Positions 53,661 through 64,000 of a DNA stretch of 64,000 bases are shown piece by piece. Position numbers and translations under genes: made by a program. Below the pieces are notes generated by a model that saw nothing but the letters and a program-made list of their open reading frames with translations, made no database searches and had not been told where the DNA came from. Source of the DNA: Liolophura sinensis (lineage: Eukaryota; Mollusca; Polyplacophora; Chitonida; Chitonidae); the NCBI RefSeq assembly GCF_032854445.1, contig NC_088298.1, forward strand, positions 671,474 to 735,473, given 5' to 3'. The first letter of the stretch is position 1. The number at the start of each line of letters is the position of its first letter.

Positions 53661-56600
53661 TAGTGATTTAGCAATTTCTCTATCTTCAATTTTGTTTTCC
53701 ATTCCATCCAGCTCTTCCATGGACTTTATTGGAAAGGTATCCATCACATCTATGGTGCCACTCGATGCATCTTTGCTGATCATCGTGTTCAGCAGCTGTC
53801 CTTGGGACAAAACCTCTTTGCGAACTTCATACAATGATATCTGGACAGCACTCATAGCCTTTAGTATTTCTCTGTCTGTGGCTGAAAAAGAGCATTATAA
53901 CTATATTTAATGTACACACTGTTTAGATTTAATGAAATCTGTCTACATCTAGTGTTATTTGTTGTCACACAACTTTCAAGATCAGGCTGTTGATTTAGTT
54001 ACATCATCGGTCCTTTCAGTGCGATGTATCAGTGCGTGATGTACCGGTAGTTATACTGTTGACTAATCACATTACATGCACAATGATTGTCTTTTTGCAT
54101 TTTTTGATACTATTTTGTGTACTTCACGCGTGTATTGTCGAATTCCGACTCATATCTATCGACCACAGCCTTGCGGCACTTGAATGTAAACAAATCTCCC
54201 TTGCTTGTCGCCCCTGCTTTTCAGAATGTCGCGACGTCATCAGTACGCTGCTTTATTCATACTTGCCTCTGATGACTTCAGCGACGTCATAATAGGAAAG
54301 CGGCGTTGAAAAACATGAATGAAAATTACCGCTGATGACATCTTGTGGTGGGAAAAGCCAAGAACGGCAAACGATGCTCATTTTACATTCTCCTACAGCC
54401 TGAGCAGTGCTCGAAAAATAGATTTTTATTTAGTCGCCAGTTGGCGACCAAATCTTGCTAAATCGTGAAAAACACTCGCCACCATGGCGAGGAGCTGGAC
54501 AACGTTATTGCCAAGCTTTGGCGATCGAAAGAAAAATGACCGTCGCCAGGCTATCACTATTGGAACAGCAGTCTGATGGCCCATAAACTGCCGCACCCAG
54601 CACGTATATGACAAGACCATCAGAGCTTGTATATTCTACTTCAATCTATCACTTTCTGTAACCTGGGGGACGTCATGTACCGGTAACATAGACTGAAACT
54701 CCAAACCAGTCGTATTTAAACTTCTGGTTGCAGAAAGTGATTCAGATCAGCCACTAGAAATATTCTCGAATATATGTATATGGCGGCATTGCCTTAATAA
54801 TAGGTTTAAGATATCTATTGTCTTTGTTTGGCTAGCAAATAAAAAATGAGACAAGCTTAAAGTCTGCTCTTGTATTGGGCGCGTAGAGAATATAAATAAA
54901 ACCTGCACAATATACGTACCATTTGAAAAGAATTGATCGTGAAATACTATGCGTTTTGTAGATTTTATGACATTCTGAGACGATCGGCCATCACATGAGA
55001 CGATCAGACTTACCTCCCCTTAATCGCAAAACGCGTGCCTCGATACGTCTCTATCGGCACAATGAGCATTTTAAAGAACACTCTAGGGGAAAATTGAACC
55101 GTGAAAGTCTCCGCGCACATCTATACGCATAGAAAAACAACGTGCTGTAGGTCTATGGTACATGTGAATACAAATACGTGCATACAGCATATGTGCAACT
55201 TAACGTCAGCCTTCTTTTAGTTTTGCCGAAATAAGTCGCTAATTTCGGGGGCTGCCGGTGATAAATACAAGAGTAAACAAATCATTTTTCTCGCCATGAA
55301 GACGAATTTTCTCAAATTTTACACGCCACACTGGCGACAATACATTTTTTTTCGTTCGCCAAAGCCTTTCAATTAGTCGCTGATGGCGAGTTGGCGACCG
55401 TATTTTTCGAGCCCTGCTGAGCTGTTCTACAGATTGGCAACAGGGCACCTTTCGAATAACTTTAAGGTCACAAGCTCAATTAATAAATACACATATTCCA
55501 GTTGATGCTGTTTATGGTTGTTTCAACGAAAATTAAAAATGTGGCATTTGACCTTGAACTCCAAAAACAAGCCTTACATGTTAAATTTATGTAAGATAGT
55601 ACACGGTACCTTGTCGATTGTCCAGTTGTATACCAGCAGGAGCATGGAGGCTTGGAAAAGGTGGAACTGGCGGGACTGGTGGGGCTGGGGGGGAGGTGTT
55701 TGCGTTTAACTGGTCCGGCAACAGCTTCATCATCACCATCATCGTCTGTGTCGCTGTATAGTGTTCGCTCTTTGCGCCTGTACAGTAAGGCAACCGGTGC
55801 ATTATAACATGTGTACATTATTGTTCACTATCAAATTATGATAGTGCTCTTGTCAGAAAAAAAATGCGAGTTTGGAAGCAGCTCGATCTTAATTTGCTCT
55901 GTGAAGCAAGGCTGAGATCGTTCCTTTCAGTATTTCTGTTATATGATGGCGAGTCAGTATTTCTGGGCATCCCCGGGTGGAAGAAACCCCTGGAAGAGAC
56001 CAGGGTAAACCACCGACCATTGGCAAGTCACTGACAACTTCTCCACATAATCAAAGGTGGGCAGCAGGAGGTCTCAAACGAATTGCAGTCCATTAATACC
56101 AATATTACCTGATTTTTCTTGGTACTTACAAGCGTTGTCGTCCACCTTGCAAAAAATAGCCCCATAACCAATCAGCCAAACGGCCTGGAATGAGAGAAAC
56201 ATTCCCGGACACTATGGGAAATCGATCCCGGGATGTCTTGACCAGGACTTCAGCAGCCAAGAGCGCTAGTCACTACTCCATGGCTGTGGGCGATAGTGTT
56301 TTAAGTTTTGATTTGTTTCTCTTTATTCTTTACAGGAGACTTATTGTGGTAATAATGTTGTTTTAATGCTGTTTCTCTCCATGTACCTTCTTGCACCCTT
56401 CCCCATTCCAACTTCATCGTCTGTTTGTATATCTGAGGTTTCCTTGGCCATTCGAAGCTTTCTTCTGCCATCCTCATAGCTATCTGCATGGAAAATGCAG
56501 AACACTTGACTGACTGACTGATTACAGTCCATTTATATTACACCGTACTCATGGGTATTTCTCTTATATGACAGAGGGTCAGTATTTATGGTTGGGTGGG

Positions 56601-58072
56601 AAAAAAACCCCGGGAACAAACTAGGGAAAAACCACCATTTGACCACCAGTTGACCACCAGTTGACCACCAGTTGACCTTTGGCAAGTCACCAACAACTTC
56701 CCTCCTGTATTATACAGTGATGGGATGCGCTAGTTCTCCAGCAAATACGGCTCTGTTTTCACAGCGCTACTAGCATCATTGTTCTCGAAAAGTTTGAATT
56801 TGCATCCCAACATGTTGATCACTGGCTTCCCTGCGCCACGGCTCACAGACAAGAACATCTGAATTAGGCGATAAGATGATAGACCAATTGTGGTTTATCC
56901 CAGCATATTCAGGGACTTTGCTGTGGGGGGCATTTGTTCCCCAAGGCCTGGCACCTATGCATTTCATTTTCATATTGTCCATTGTTATGTGTAAACAATA
57001 CTGCGAATCGAGTTTTCTCAATTTCTTAATTGTCAACACTTAAACAAGTATTTATTTTTACCTAATTCTGTTCAAACCGCGCTGCTAAGGGGCATGTGTG
57101 GTAGTATATTTGCAATCACATAAACAGTTAGAACAAAACCCTGTCTGAGGTAAGTGACAGGGAGACGTTTTCATTCGGCAGTGTGAGCCAAATATCCCAA
57201 TGTCTCACACACGTCACTGCTTTGGTTATTCTCTTTCCGCTGTACGTTCGTTTTGTTTTGTTTTAACATCATTTAAGTATTAAATATTACCTTACATGTA
57301 TTTGCAGAACGGCCACCAACTTCATACATTGAGGAAACTAGAGCACTAGAAGTAAACCATTGCTTTGTTGCACACTTGTTATACCAGTGAAACATTGCTG
57401 CACCAATATAAGATGCTTAATTGCTATCGGTAGAGAAATGCAAGGCAGGGGTGTGAAATTGACTGGTGTCTATGTTAAAGTGCAGCACCTGAGATGAATT
57501 TTTACATTTGCATGACACTTTCTGCAGGACCTGTAAAACAATGCATGGAAAACCTGCCTCAAGTCATTCATCTGAGTGCGAACATGATTGTTCATGATTC
57601 ACCATCACAGAGATTTTTTTCGTTTTTTTTGATATCAAAAAGGAATACTTTGGAGCTATTTTCTGATGGTTTGAAGGTCAAAACTGCCCCATGAATGTAG
57701 AGTTCTGCAGCCTGCAGGTAACAAGAGACTAGTTAATATGTGGTTTACACTTCTTAAAATGGTTAGTTTTCCCCTTTGAAGTATATGCAGCATTATTTAG
57801 AATCTTAGGATCACCATTTTCTGAACCGTATGTCTGACATGTAATATAAGGAATTAAAATTAATAATGAAAAGTTTTACATGATACTCACCACAAGCAGA
57901 CAGGATGCGGATGCTATAACTTGGCCAAGTTTTGTCAGCTGCTACTCTTACAGCTTTAGTTACGTTAAACATATTGCAATACGGTGGCCAAAAAGTTTTT
58001 GTCTGACTGTAACCAGTTGAGAGCAACAAGCTCTACTTCATCCGTCTCCACAAAAACTACGACGGCATACAT
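53661..58072 (-). CDS. DUF4806-type host gene, first four exons
   Basis: Exon 1 is 57891-58072 (start MYAVVVFVETDEVELV; then NWLQ, FWPPYCN, DKTWPSYSIRIL; donor GTGAGT). Exon 2 is 56387-56483 (DSYEDGRRKLRMAKETSDIQ), exon 3 is 55610-55777 (RRKERTLYSDTDDDGDDEAV, then a Pro-rich part) and exon 4 is 53661-53881 (TDREILKAMSAVQISLYEVR; FPIKSMEELDGMENKIEDRE; donor GTAAGT). This is the N-terminal, acidic/basic, Pro-rich and coiled layout of mollusc and arthropod DUF4806-containing proteins of unknown function. Phases match at all three junctions (1, 2, 1) only if one base is removed from a homopolymer in exon 1 (A5 or T5 at 57990-58000) and one from G7 at 55687-55693. Both look like sequencing errors. 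The C-terminal DUF4806 exons were not found. Confidence 0.65.
54405..55416. mobile_element. hAT-type MITE, 1.0 kb, 5-bp target duplication
   Basis: The ends CAGTGCTCGAAAAATA and, inward from the right, CAGGGCTCGAAAAATA differ at one of 16 bases. CTGAG flanks at 54400-54404 and 55417-55421. Subterminal palindromic words (GTCGCCAGTTGGCGACC; TCGCC and GGCGA pairs) occur at both ends. No transposase. It sits in intron 3 of the DUF4806-type gene. The 5-bp duplication matches that of the hAT at 15093-19226. Confidence 0.85.
55950..56290 (-). mobile_element. tRNA-derived SINE
   Basis: The minus strand has a tRNA-like head (TAGTGACTAGCGCTC, then GGGATCGATTTCCC about 50 bp on). The far part carries the GGTGGAAGAAACCCC word shared with 44020-44215. 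Confidence 0.55.
56560..56700 (-). mobile_element. SINE 3' fragment with an 11-bp triplication
   Basis: Shares CTTATATGA, GTCAGTATTTATGG and GGTGGGAAAAAAACCCC with the previous SINE. Contains three tandem copies of TTGACCACCAG. Confidence 0.5.
56780..57890. other. intron 1 of the DUF4806-type gene, nothing recognised
   Basis: No motif-bearing open frame. An 87-codon minus-strand frame at 56776-57039 has no recognisable domain and no splice context. Confidence 0.4.
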
Positions 58073-58829
58073 TGTCAATGACATGTATGTCTGTAAATAA
58101 GAAAGGATTCACAAATTCAGTACATTTACACAAATCACAATTACATTTGGGGTGTATGTCACATACAACATTTTTCTTCAATTCTTTTATAGTCCTTCAC
58201 TAGATTTTTAGAAACAATAATTAAACAGTGTCACGATTAGGCTAGTTCAAGCTTGGAAACGTTTAAATACATGTATGTACAGTATGTAGATATTTATTGT
58301 CTAAGTACATTTCCATTTTCAATGACAATCCCTCTAGTTTGGTCCTCTAATGTTTTCACAAATATTAAAAACTTGAACCACAATATCATTAATTCAATAT
58401 ACATACATACAAACATATATATTGGCAATGTCTGCGAAATGGAAAGTTTATGGTAAGGCAGGCATTTGGGGCTTTCTCAATAAAAAGATTTGATCAAATT
58501 ATCGTTCTTGGATTAAATTTAAAAAACACACAAAAAAGACTAGTGCTACTGATTCTACATGTAAACTACCAGGCAAAAGAAAGGTTTCACCCACTTCTTG
58601 AGCCCATAAAACAAAAACAAAGGCAGATATAAGAATTAAGAAGATTGGTTTATAAACAGGAATCATTGTGAAATATTCTCTCGAAAAGACTTTAAAATAT
58701 TGGCATTCAATTGGCCACAAAACACAATGAAAAAGACAAGGGGTCAGAAGAAAAAATTACACAAATGTAAAGTTAACTGGCAAGTGCATGTAAAATCACA
58801 GTATCCACAGAAATGAAGGACTACAGTCA

Positions 58830-59815
58830 TCAGTAGCGAGTGTGGCCACCCTGGGCATCAATGCAAGCAAGCACACGCCTCCGCATTGACGTCGTCAGTC
58901 GCCGGATGACGTCAACAGGGATAACGTTCCATACGTTTAACAGAGCTCAAGTTCCTGTTGGTTAGTCAAACGGCGGTCAAGGTGATCCCAGAGATGCTCA
59001 ATGGGGTTCATGTCTGGTGAGTTGGCTGGCCAGGGCAACACGATGACGTTTGCGGTCTCGAGGTAGTTTGTAACAATGCGGGCAGTGTGAGGTCTTGCGT
59101 TGTCGTGTTGCAAGATCGATCCTCTTGGCTGTTGTTGGAGGAAAGGAACGACGACAGGTCTCAGTACCTCATCAACGTATCGCTGGCCAGTCAGATTACC
59201 TCGCACAATAACCAGCTGCGTCTTCATTTGGTCACAAATCCCACCCCAAACCATGACGCCTCCGCCTCCAAACGGATAAACCTCTCTTACGCAGTTTGGC
59301 GCGAGACGCTCGCCTCTTCGTCAGTAAACTCGAACTCTGCCATCGTTCCTGAATAGACAGAACCTGCTCTCGTCTGTAAACAGCACTCTCGCCCAGTCAC
59401 GTCGCTGCCACCGACGTACAATACGTGCCCATCGCAATCTACGTTGACGGTGTAAAAGGGTCAAGGCCATCCCACGGAAGGGGCGGTAAGGTCGTAAACC
59501 AGTTGAACGAAGACCACGCAGTGTTGTTCTGGGGCTGATGACATGGCCTAGTGCCGTCGCCGCTGTTGACGTCGCCGTGACGAATCGGTTTCGGAGGTGG
59601 ATCTGCCGGATGTAGCGATCTTCAGCCGCAGTTGTTACCCTCGGTCTTCCCGATCTTGGTTTGTCTTGGGTCTGGCCTGTCTGCTGATAGCGTATCAACA
59701 ACCTCCTGATGGTGGTTTGGCTGCAGTTGAACGTTCTTGCAATGTGACGTTGCGAGACTCCCATGGTGGACATACCGATGGCCTGGTCTCGTTGCGCTTG
59801 CGTAAGTCTTGGCAT
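58830..59815 (-). pseudogene. Tc1-type transposase, one nonsense codon and one frameshift
   Basis: From MPRLTQAQRDQAIGM it has the paired helix-turn-helix (GVSQRHIARTFNCSQTTIRR, GRPRVTTAAEDRYIRQ) and the DDE domain: FTDESRFCLF, HDNARPHTAR and SPDMNPIEHLWD. A TGA at 59321-59323 interrupts after GRVRVY; the next codons RRGERLAPNC are in frame. The expected codon is CGA, so a single C-to-T change at a CpG explains it. Near 58955 an indel shifts the frame, and the tail WNVIPVDVIRR...AQGGHTRY ends at 58830. Length is otherwise normal for Tc1 (about 330 residues). Inverted repeats were not found. Confidence 0.9.
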
Positions 59816-60256
59816 ACTGTTGGTGTTTTTTCGGTCACTGAATGTCTGCTCTTTCGAGCAAGGGTATTTATGCAGCATTACCGCACGTGCATCACGAGCC
59901 ATGCCTCAAAAGGACGTTTTGCATGTGGTTGCAATTTCACAATTCCAATTGAAGCGTTCGTGACGATGAGTTCTGGTAGAGGAAACGATGCAGTCATACA
60001 CTAAGTCCTGCTTAGAATCAAACCCGGAACCGCGCTTTTACTTTTTTTTATGACAAAAAAAAACAGTGAAACCTTTCTTTTGCCTGGTAGTTTATAAGAC
60101 TCCAACCCTGCATAATCACGTGTATATAACTTTTCTGTACCTAACAGCTGTGAATAAGAGGAATTGCGACGTGTACAGTTTTATATGGCAACAACACATA
60201 TTTCCGAACCACTTCCTGGATCGGAGCAACATGGAGTTTGTCACAGAGGTCGGTGA

Positions 60257-62307
60257 TCATGTGGATGTTGATTTCACTTGAATTGAGAGGGTAAGAGAAA
60301 AATGGTCTACATGATCTGAATGACTGATACACCACCAGTATACAAAAATATTTTTGATGAGGCAAAGCTTTGATCCTACCCCAACACAATTGTTGCCGGT
60401 TTCTGTTACAACACAGAAATGGTCCAGTTCAACTTCTGTGTATTGGACACAGTTCTGGTATTTATATCCCTGTGGAATTGGACCAAGAAAATGTTGCTTT
60501 TTCAGTCCCCCATCAGCAGCTGTGGGCAATGTAGCAGCTGAGGGAGATATTTGAGAGATCTCTTTCAGTCTTGCGACAAGCTGCTGTAATGGCAAGCTTT
60601 TCTTCCGCACAAGCCTCTTCAGAGTTTTCAAGTAGTTTTCAAAAGGAAATGCTGATATTCTGTTAAGAGGACCATGTATTTTCACCTCTTGAGCAAGGTG
60701 GACCAGATTATGGACATTGTACACGACCTGGTCAGCACCGTAAAGGTGCGCAAAATGTTGGACAAAGCTTACTAGAAGCTCATGTGCATAGCCCGCTAAC
60801 TGATAGCAGAGAGACGGACTTATAAGTATGGTAATTCCGACTGAGAGCAGAAGAAAGTTTTTGTACAACTCATCAGCGATGCTGTCCTTTACAACAACAG
60901 TTCCTGTGTACAAAAGAAACATGCGGAATTCTGTTGCCTTCCATCGGTCTATCTCTGACAGTGAACAGGGTTTTCGTGCAAACTCCTTAGGTATAAATTT
61001 ACACATGTGAAGCAAGGCAGCTGAAATGCGTAATTTTGTCTGAGGCCCTAAGCGAATTGTAAGTGGACCCCTTATCAATAACATAAGGGTACGACGCATT
61101 ACACCGAGGCACACTAAGTGCATATAGTCAATTGGAAACTGTGACACCGTAGAGAACAAATTGCAAAGCGGACTTGTTCCAGTGTGACGGTTCTTATCTT
61201 CCTGCTTTTCAAATGATTCATCAGTTCGCAGCGTTGCATGAGTTTCAGGAAATGTCATTTTCCCATTATACACATCTATTTGTGTACATTTTTCACATGC
61301 CGAATAACCTGCGTGACACTTGATTTGTTTGATAAAGGCACGTGCTGGTGCATCACAGATGAAGGATGTTATGTTAATCTGGTAACGCCTACCTTTGTAT
61401 TTTATCAACTCTAGTGTTAGCTTTGTATACTCTGCGATAAAATCGTTCAAAAATTCAGAAGGATCCTTTGGTTTTTCTTGTCCAACAAACAACCCAATGA
61501 CAAACGGCTGGCATTTTGCTTCATTTTGTATCATTCCCAAAATAGGCCACAGCTGAGTGTTAATACTTTTGAAAATGGTCCATCCGTATTCACCTGAACA
61601 TCTATGACTTTGATACATTCCAGATTTTTGTTCAATTCTATCCTTCGAATTACACAACCTGGAGTCCAAAATGATAGTAAGAACCCCCACATATCTGCTT
61701 TTTCCCCACAACATGTCCAGTATCCAAAAGAGTCCTGGGGTCTTTAGGTAAATTTGGATGATGGTTTCTAAGTAAGACTAATAGCCTGCCAACTGTTGTG
61801 TGAGTGATGTTATTTTCAACTGCCCATGCAGCTAACAAATCTGACGACAAAACATTTTCTTCCTCTGAATCAGTACTACCGCAATCATTAAATCTATCAT
61901 TGTCTACATCCATTCTTGGTATGCTGTTAGGAAATGTCCCTTCATTGTCAATTATGTCATATAATATATCATTGGTTTCTGCTTTGTCTGTAAATGTATT
62001 ATTTTGTTTGGAACTAGCATTAATGTCGGTAGTGGTATTGTCAACGGAACAAGTGGCAGTATTGATAGAGACATCGGCTATTACTGCCCATGCCAGGTGG
62101 TGTAGTACTACTGGTACTTCTACTAGATTGATCATTGTTAATACAGACAAATTCTTGACCTTTCACCAAACCATGCTCCAAAGCTGTCTGTCTACTTTGC
62201 TGGCATTTAAGCTGACATGATCTTGAACTATTTTGAGCAATGCTTATATTGGACAGATATTTATTTACATTTTCATGTATCCGCCTTCTTTTAGTCCAGT
62301 ACGACAT
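60257..62307 (-). pseudogene. EnSpm/CACTA-like transposase, frameshifted
   Basis: The start MSYWTKRRRIHENVNKYLSN is followed by an acidic linker in another frame leading to LAAWAVENNITHTTVGRLL and LPKDPRTLLDTG. After further shifts around 61620-61700 a long frame shows INTQLWPILGMI, TSFICDAPARAFIKQIKCHA, GYSACEKC, FPIDYMHLVCLGVMRRTLML, RWKATEFRMFLLYTG, YNVHNLVHLA and RISAFPFENYLKTLKRLVRK. These blocks belong to a widespread invertebrate transposase family I place, with reservation, near TNP2 of EnSpm/CACTA. Candidate ends CACTAA (59999) and TTAGTG (62352-62357) are consistent but short. Confidence 0.65.
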
Positions 62308-62357
62308 ATTGTCAACTGACTTTGTTTAATAAGTCACATGTACTCACTATTTTAGTG

Positions 62358-63213
62358 ATTCGCTGATTGCAATCTGTGTCAATAAATAAGCACGGCATCA
62401 AAAACGAAGTAAAGAATGCAGCATGTCTGCTTTAGCCTTTACCGTTTCAGTGCTTCCCAATGATTGACAATGTCCCCATGTAAATTTATCGTTGTCCGTG
62501 CCAAACTGATAATACAGGTAGACAGGGCCTTCGTTTGGCCTACTCGTATGTATCTATAATCTAGAAATTGAAAATGGAAAGTGAAAGTGAAATGTACTGA
62601 ATTGCCGTCACTCATTACGTTTTTGTAACAGTCTGTAGATTTTACGTTTTCGTGATAAAAGTTCGAGACAATCTTACCGTAGCTCTAGGTAGCCGCCGAC
62701 AGCTTTCTTGGCGCCAGGTCCCAGAATTCGCTGTTACAGAATGTTCGTTAAGGAATGGCCATCGTCCGGTCCGGCACTGGCCCGGTATCACGCCGGTGAG
62801 CGCGCCGGAACAGAGCGTCTCGTACATTTTAGGTCTCGTACTTTTGTGCTCGTTAACCCCACTCGTAACATCTTTCGGAGATTTCCGCTTAACTCCGGTC
62901 AAGGTACGGAAACCCCGAGCGTTTTTCCGAGCGCTTACGAGCGATTCAAATCGGAACATCGCTCGGAGGTTTTTCGCTCAACTCCGGTCAGCTGAAACAA
63001 GGTACGGAAATCGCCGACCAATGTTCCGAGTTGTGCGAAAGCAAAATATGTCATATTTTTATAATATATACATGTAGTACATGCAGCTTTAGCTCCAGAA
63101 AACAGTTATTTTCACGTTCCATGTAAACAGAAACTCACATTTGGTTATGTTGAAATATCTCCAGTTTAAATCAGTTGTAATAATTTGTCACTGTATGCTG
63201 ATAAAAAATAAAT
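62358..63213. other. no gene recognised; GC-richer stretch with an internal repeat
   Basis: A plus-strand frame at 62652-63077 (141 codons) has no recognisable domain. It contains a direct repeat (CGCTTAACTCCGGTCA at about 62885 and CGCTCAACTCCGGTCA at about 62975, each with a following GGTACGGAAA), so it may be repeat-derived. Confidence 0.35.
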
Positions 63214-63330
63214 AAATAGCGCCCCCCCCCCTCAAGAAAAAAAACAAACAAACAAAAAAAAAAGCAGAAAAAAAAACACACAGACACAAAAAATCAAAAC
63301 AAACAAACAAAAAACAAAACACACAACTCA
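63214..63330. repeat. A-rich low-complexity tract
   Basis: A C10-type run followed by mixed (AAAAC)n and poly-A sequence. Confidence 0.8.
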
Positions 63331-64000
63331 ATATTATTCTTTTTATTTCTTTGGACCCAGGCCTGTACAAAATTTTGCGCTTCGTGGGACTTGCCGGGAT
63401 TTTTTAAAGTCTCCATAACGGCAAAGCTTTATTGGGCCAGCAACGGGCAAGTTACGGCGATATTTAATGGTTCAATAATGGCCAGCCAATAATGGCCCGA
63501 GGGTGGGTCAGTACATGCTTTGAGTATCGGTAAACTAAACTGGGCCAGCGCTGGGCCAGATATGGCGATCATAACACTGGCAAAATAGCGGCAAGCCGGA
63601 AATGGTTCAGCACTGACCTTGTTAAACTCTTCAACTACCGGTACTGCCGTAACAAACCGGTTAAAGCCCGGAATTGGACCAATACATTCATGTTTATTGG
63701 GGTGACCCAGCCTTGCTACTAAAAGATGTGGGAAGCATTTTCACAGCACTTAACATCCGATTGACCTGAAATTCTCTTCATGGATCAAACTGTTGCCTGT
63801 TAATTATTTTGACAGATTCAGAATGCAATATGTCAGGAAAAAACGGAAACGGAAGTGACGTCATCTCGAATCAAAAATTTTGAATTTGAATCTTTTAAAT
63901 ATGCTACCTGTCGTAATTTGACGTCCTGATCACGAATCTGGTCTTATGTTATTCTAAAAATGCATATTTTTGTCGCAAATTACGATCAAAGTGCAAAAAG
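63331..64000. other. no gene recognised; GGGCCAGC-type repeats
   Basis: Words such as TGGGCCAGCAACGGGC and TGGGCCAGCGCTGGGCC with (A/T)TGGCGAT recur between 63430 and 63620, suggesting a short imperfect duplication. The final 300 bp show nothing. Confidence 0.4.

Noticed and set aside
56776-57039. 87-codon minus-strand frame
   Set aside because: Lies in an intron of the DUF4806-type gene and has no motif or splice support.
62652-63077. 141-codon plus-strand frame as a gene
   Set aside because: No recognisable domain, internal direct repeats, and overlapping frames on both strands of a GC-richer patch.

Overview
This is animal nuclear DNA: AT-rich, with GT-AG introns, LINE, LTR, SINE and DNA-transposon coding sequence, and no prokaryotic gene layout. 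The SINE near 38 kb, the very common TACATGTA-type words and the gene families point to a marine lophotrochozoan, most likely a mollusc. That placement is inference. Most of the window is transposable elements and tandem repeats, nested and at many stages of decay. Only one stretch (53.7-58.1 kb) looks like an ordinary host gene.

0-12.5 kb. Two DNA transposons sit in two different copies of one dispersed repeat. Element 1 (260-3165) carries a DUF7869-type transposase, has inverted ends and is flanked by ATAT. Element 2 (9624-12413) carries a different DDE-type transposase with a C-terminal PHD-like finger and is flanked by AAAG. Each repeat copy preserves the uninterrupted target site of the element in the other copy, so both 4-bp duplications are proven inside the window. 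Element 2 also holds eight copies of GTGACGGAATCAC, four on each side of its gene. Between the two elements lie a ~100-bp satellite (to 7010) and a 1.84-kb fold-back unit (7011-8854) whose 159-bp arms enclose a 25-bp minisatellite.

12.5-22.5 kb. An internally deleted pogo element (12550-14959, TA target) abuts a second block of the 25-bp minisatellite. A hAT element with an intact three-exon transposase (15093-19226) is inserted in that block with a 5-bp duplication, again with an empty site in the window.

22.5-45.6 kb. Minus-strand exons of a C2H2/PCxxC family of unknown function are scattered (22.6, 29.3, 43.5, 43.7 and 44.5-45.6 kb; the last is a clear pseudogene). Between them lie a hAT pseudogene with three nonsense codons, a Gypsy-like LTR element with a tRNA-Pro-type primer site and a large internal deletion, a CR1/Jockey-type LINE, a SINE with a 14-bp target duplication, and a frameshifted pogo transposase.

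45.7-64 kb. A 4.3-kb hAT element with 6-bp target duplication contains hAT, SINE and internally deleted piggyBac sequence. It is followed by a ~0.57-0.66-kb tandem array in which a 102-nt phase-1/phase-1 exon is repeated three times, a DUF4806-type host gene whose only two frame breaks are one-base homopolymer excesses, a 1-kb hAT MITE in one of its introns, a Tc1 transposase with one CpG-type nonsense codon and one frameshift, and a frameshifted EnSpm/CACTA-like transposase. The last 1.7 kb has no recognisable gene.
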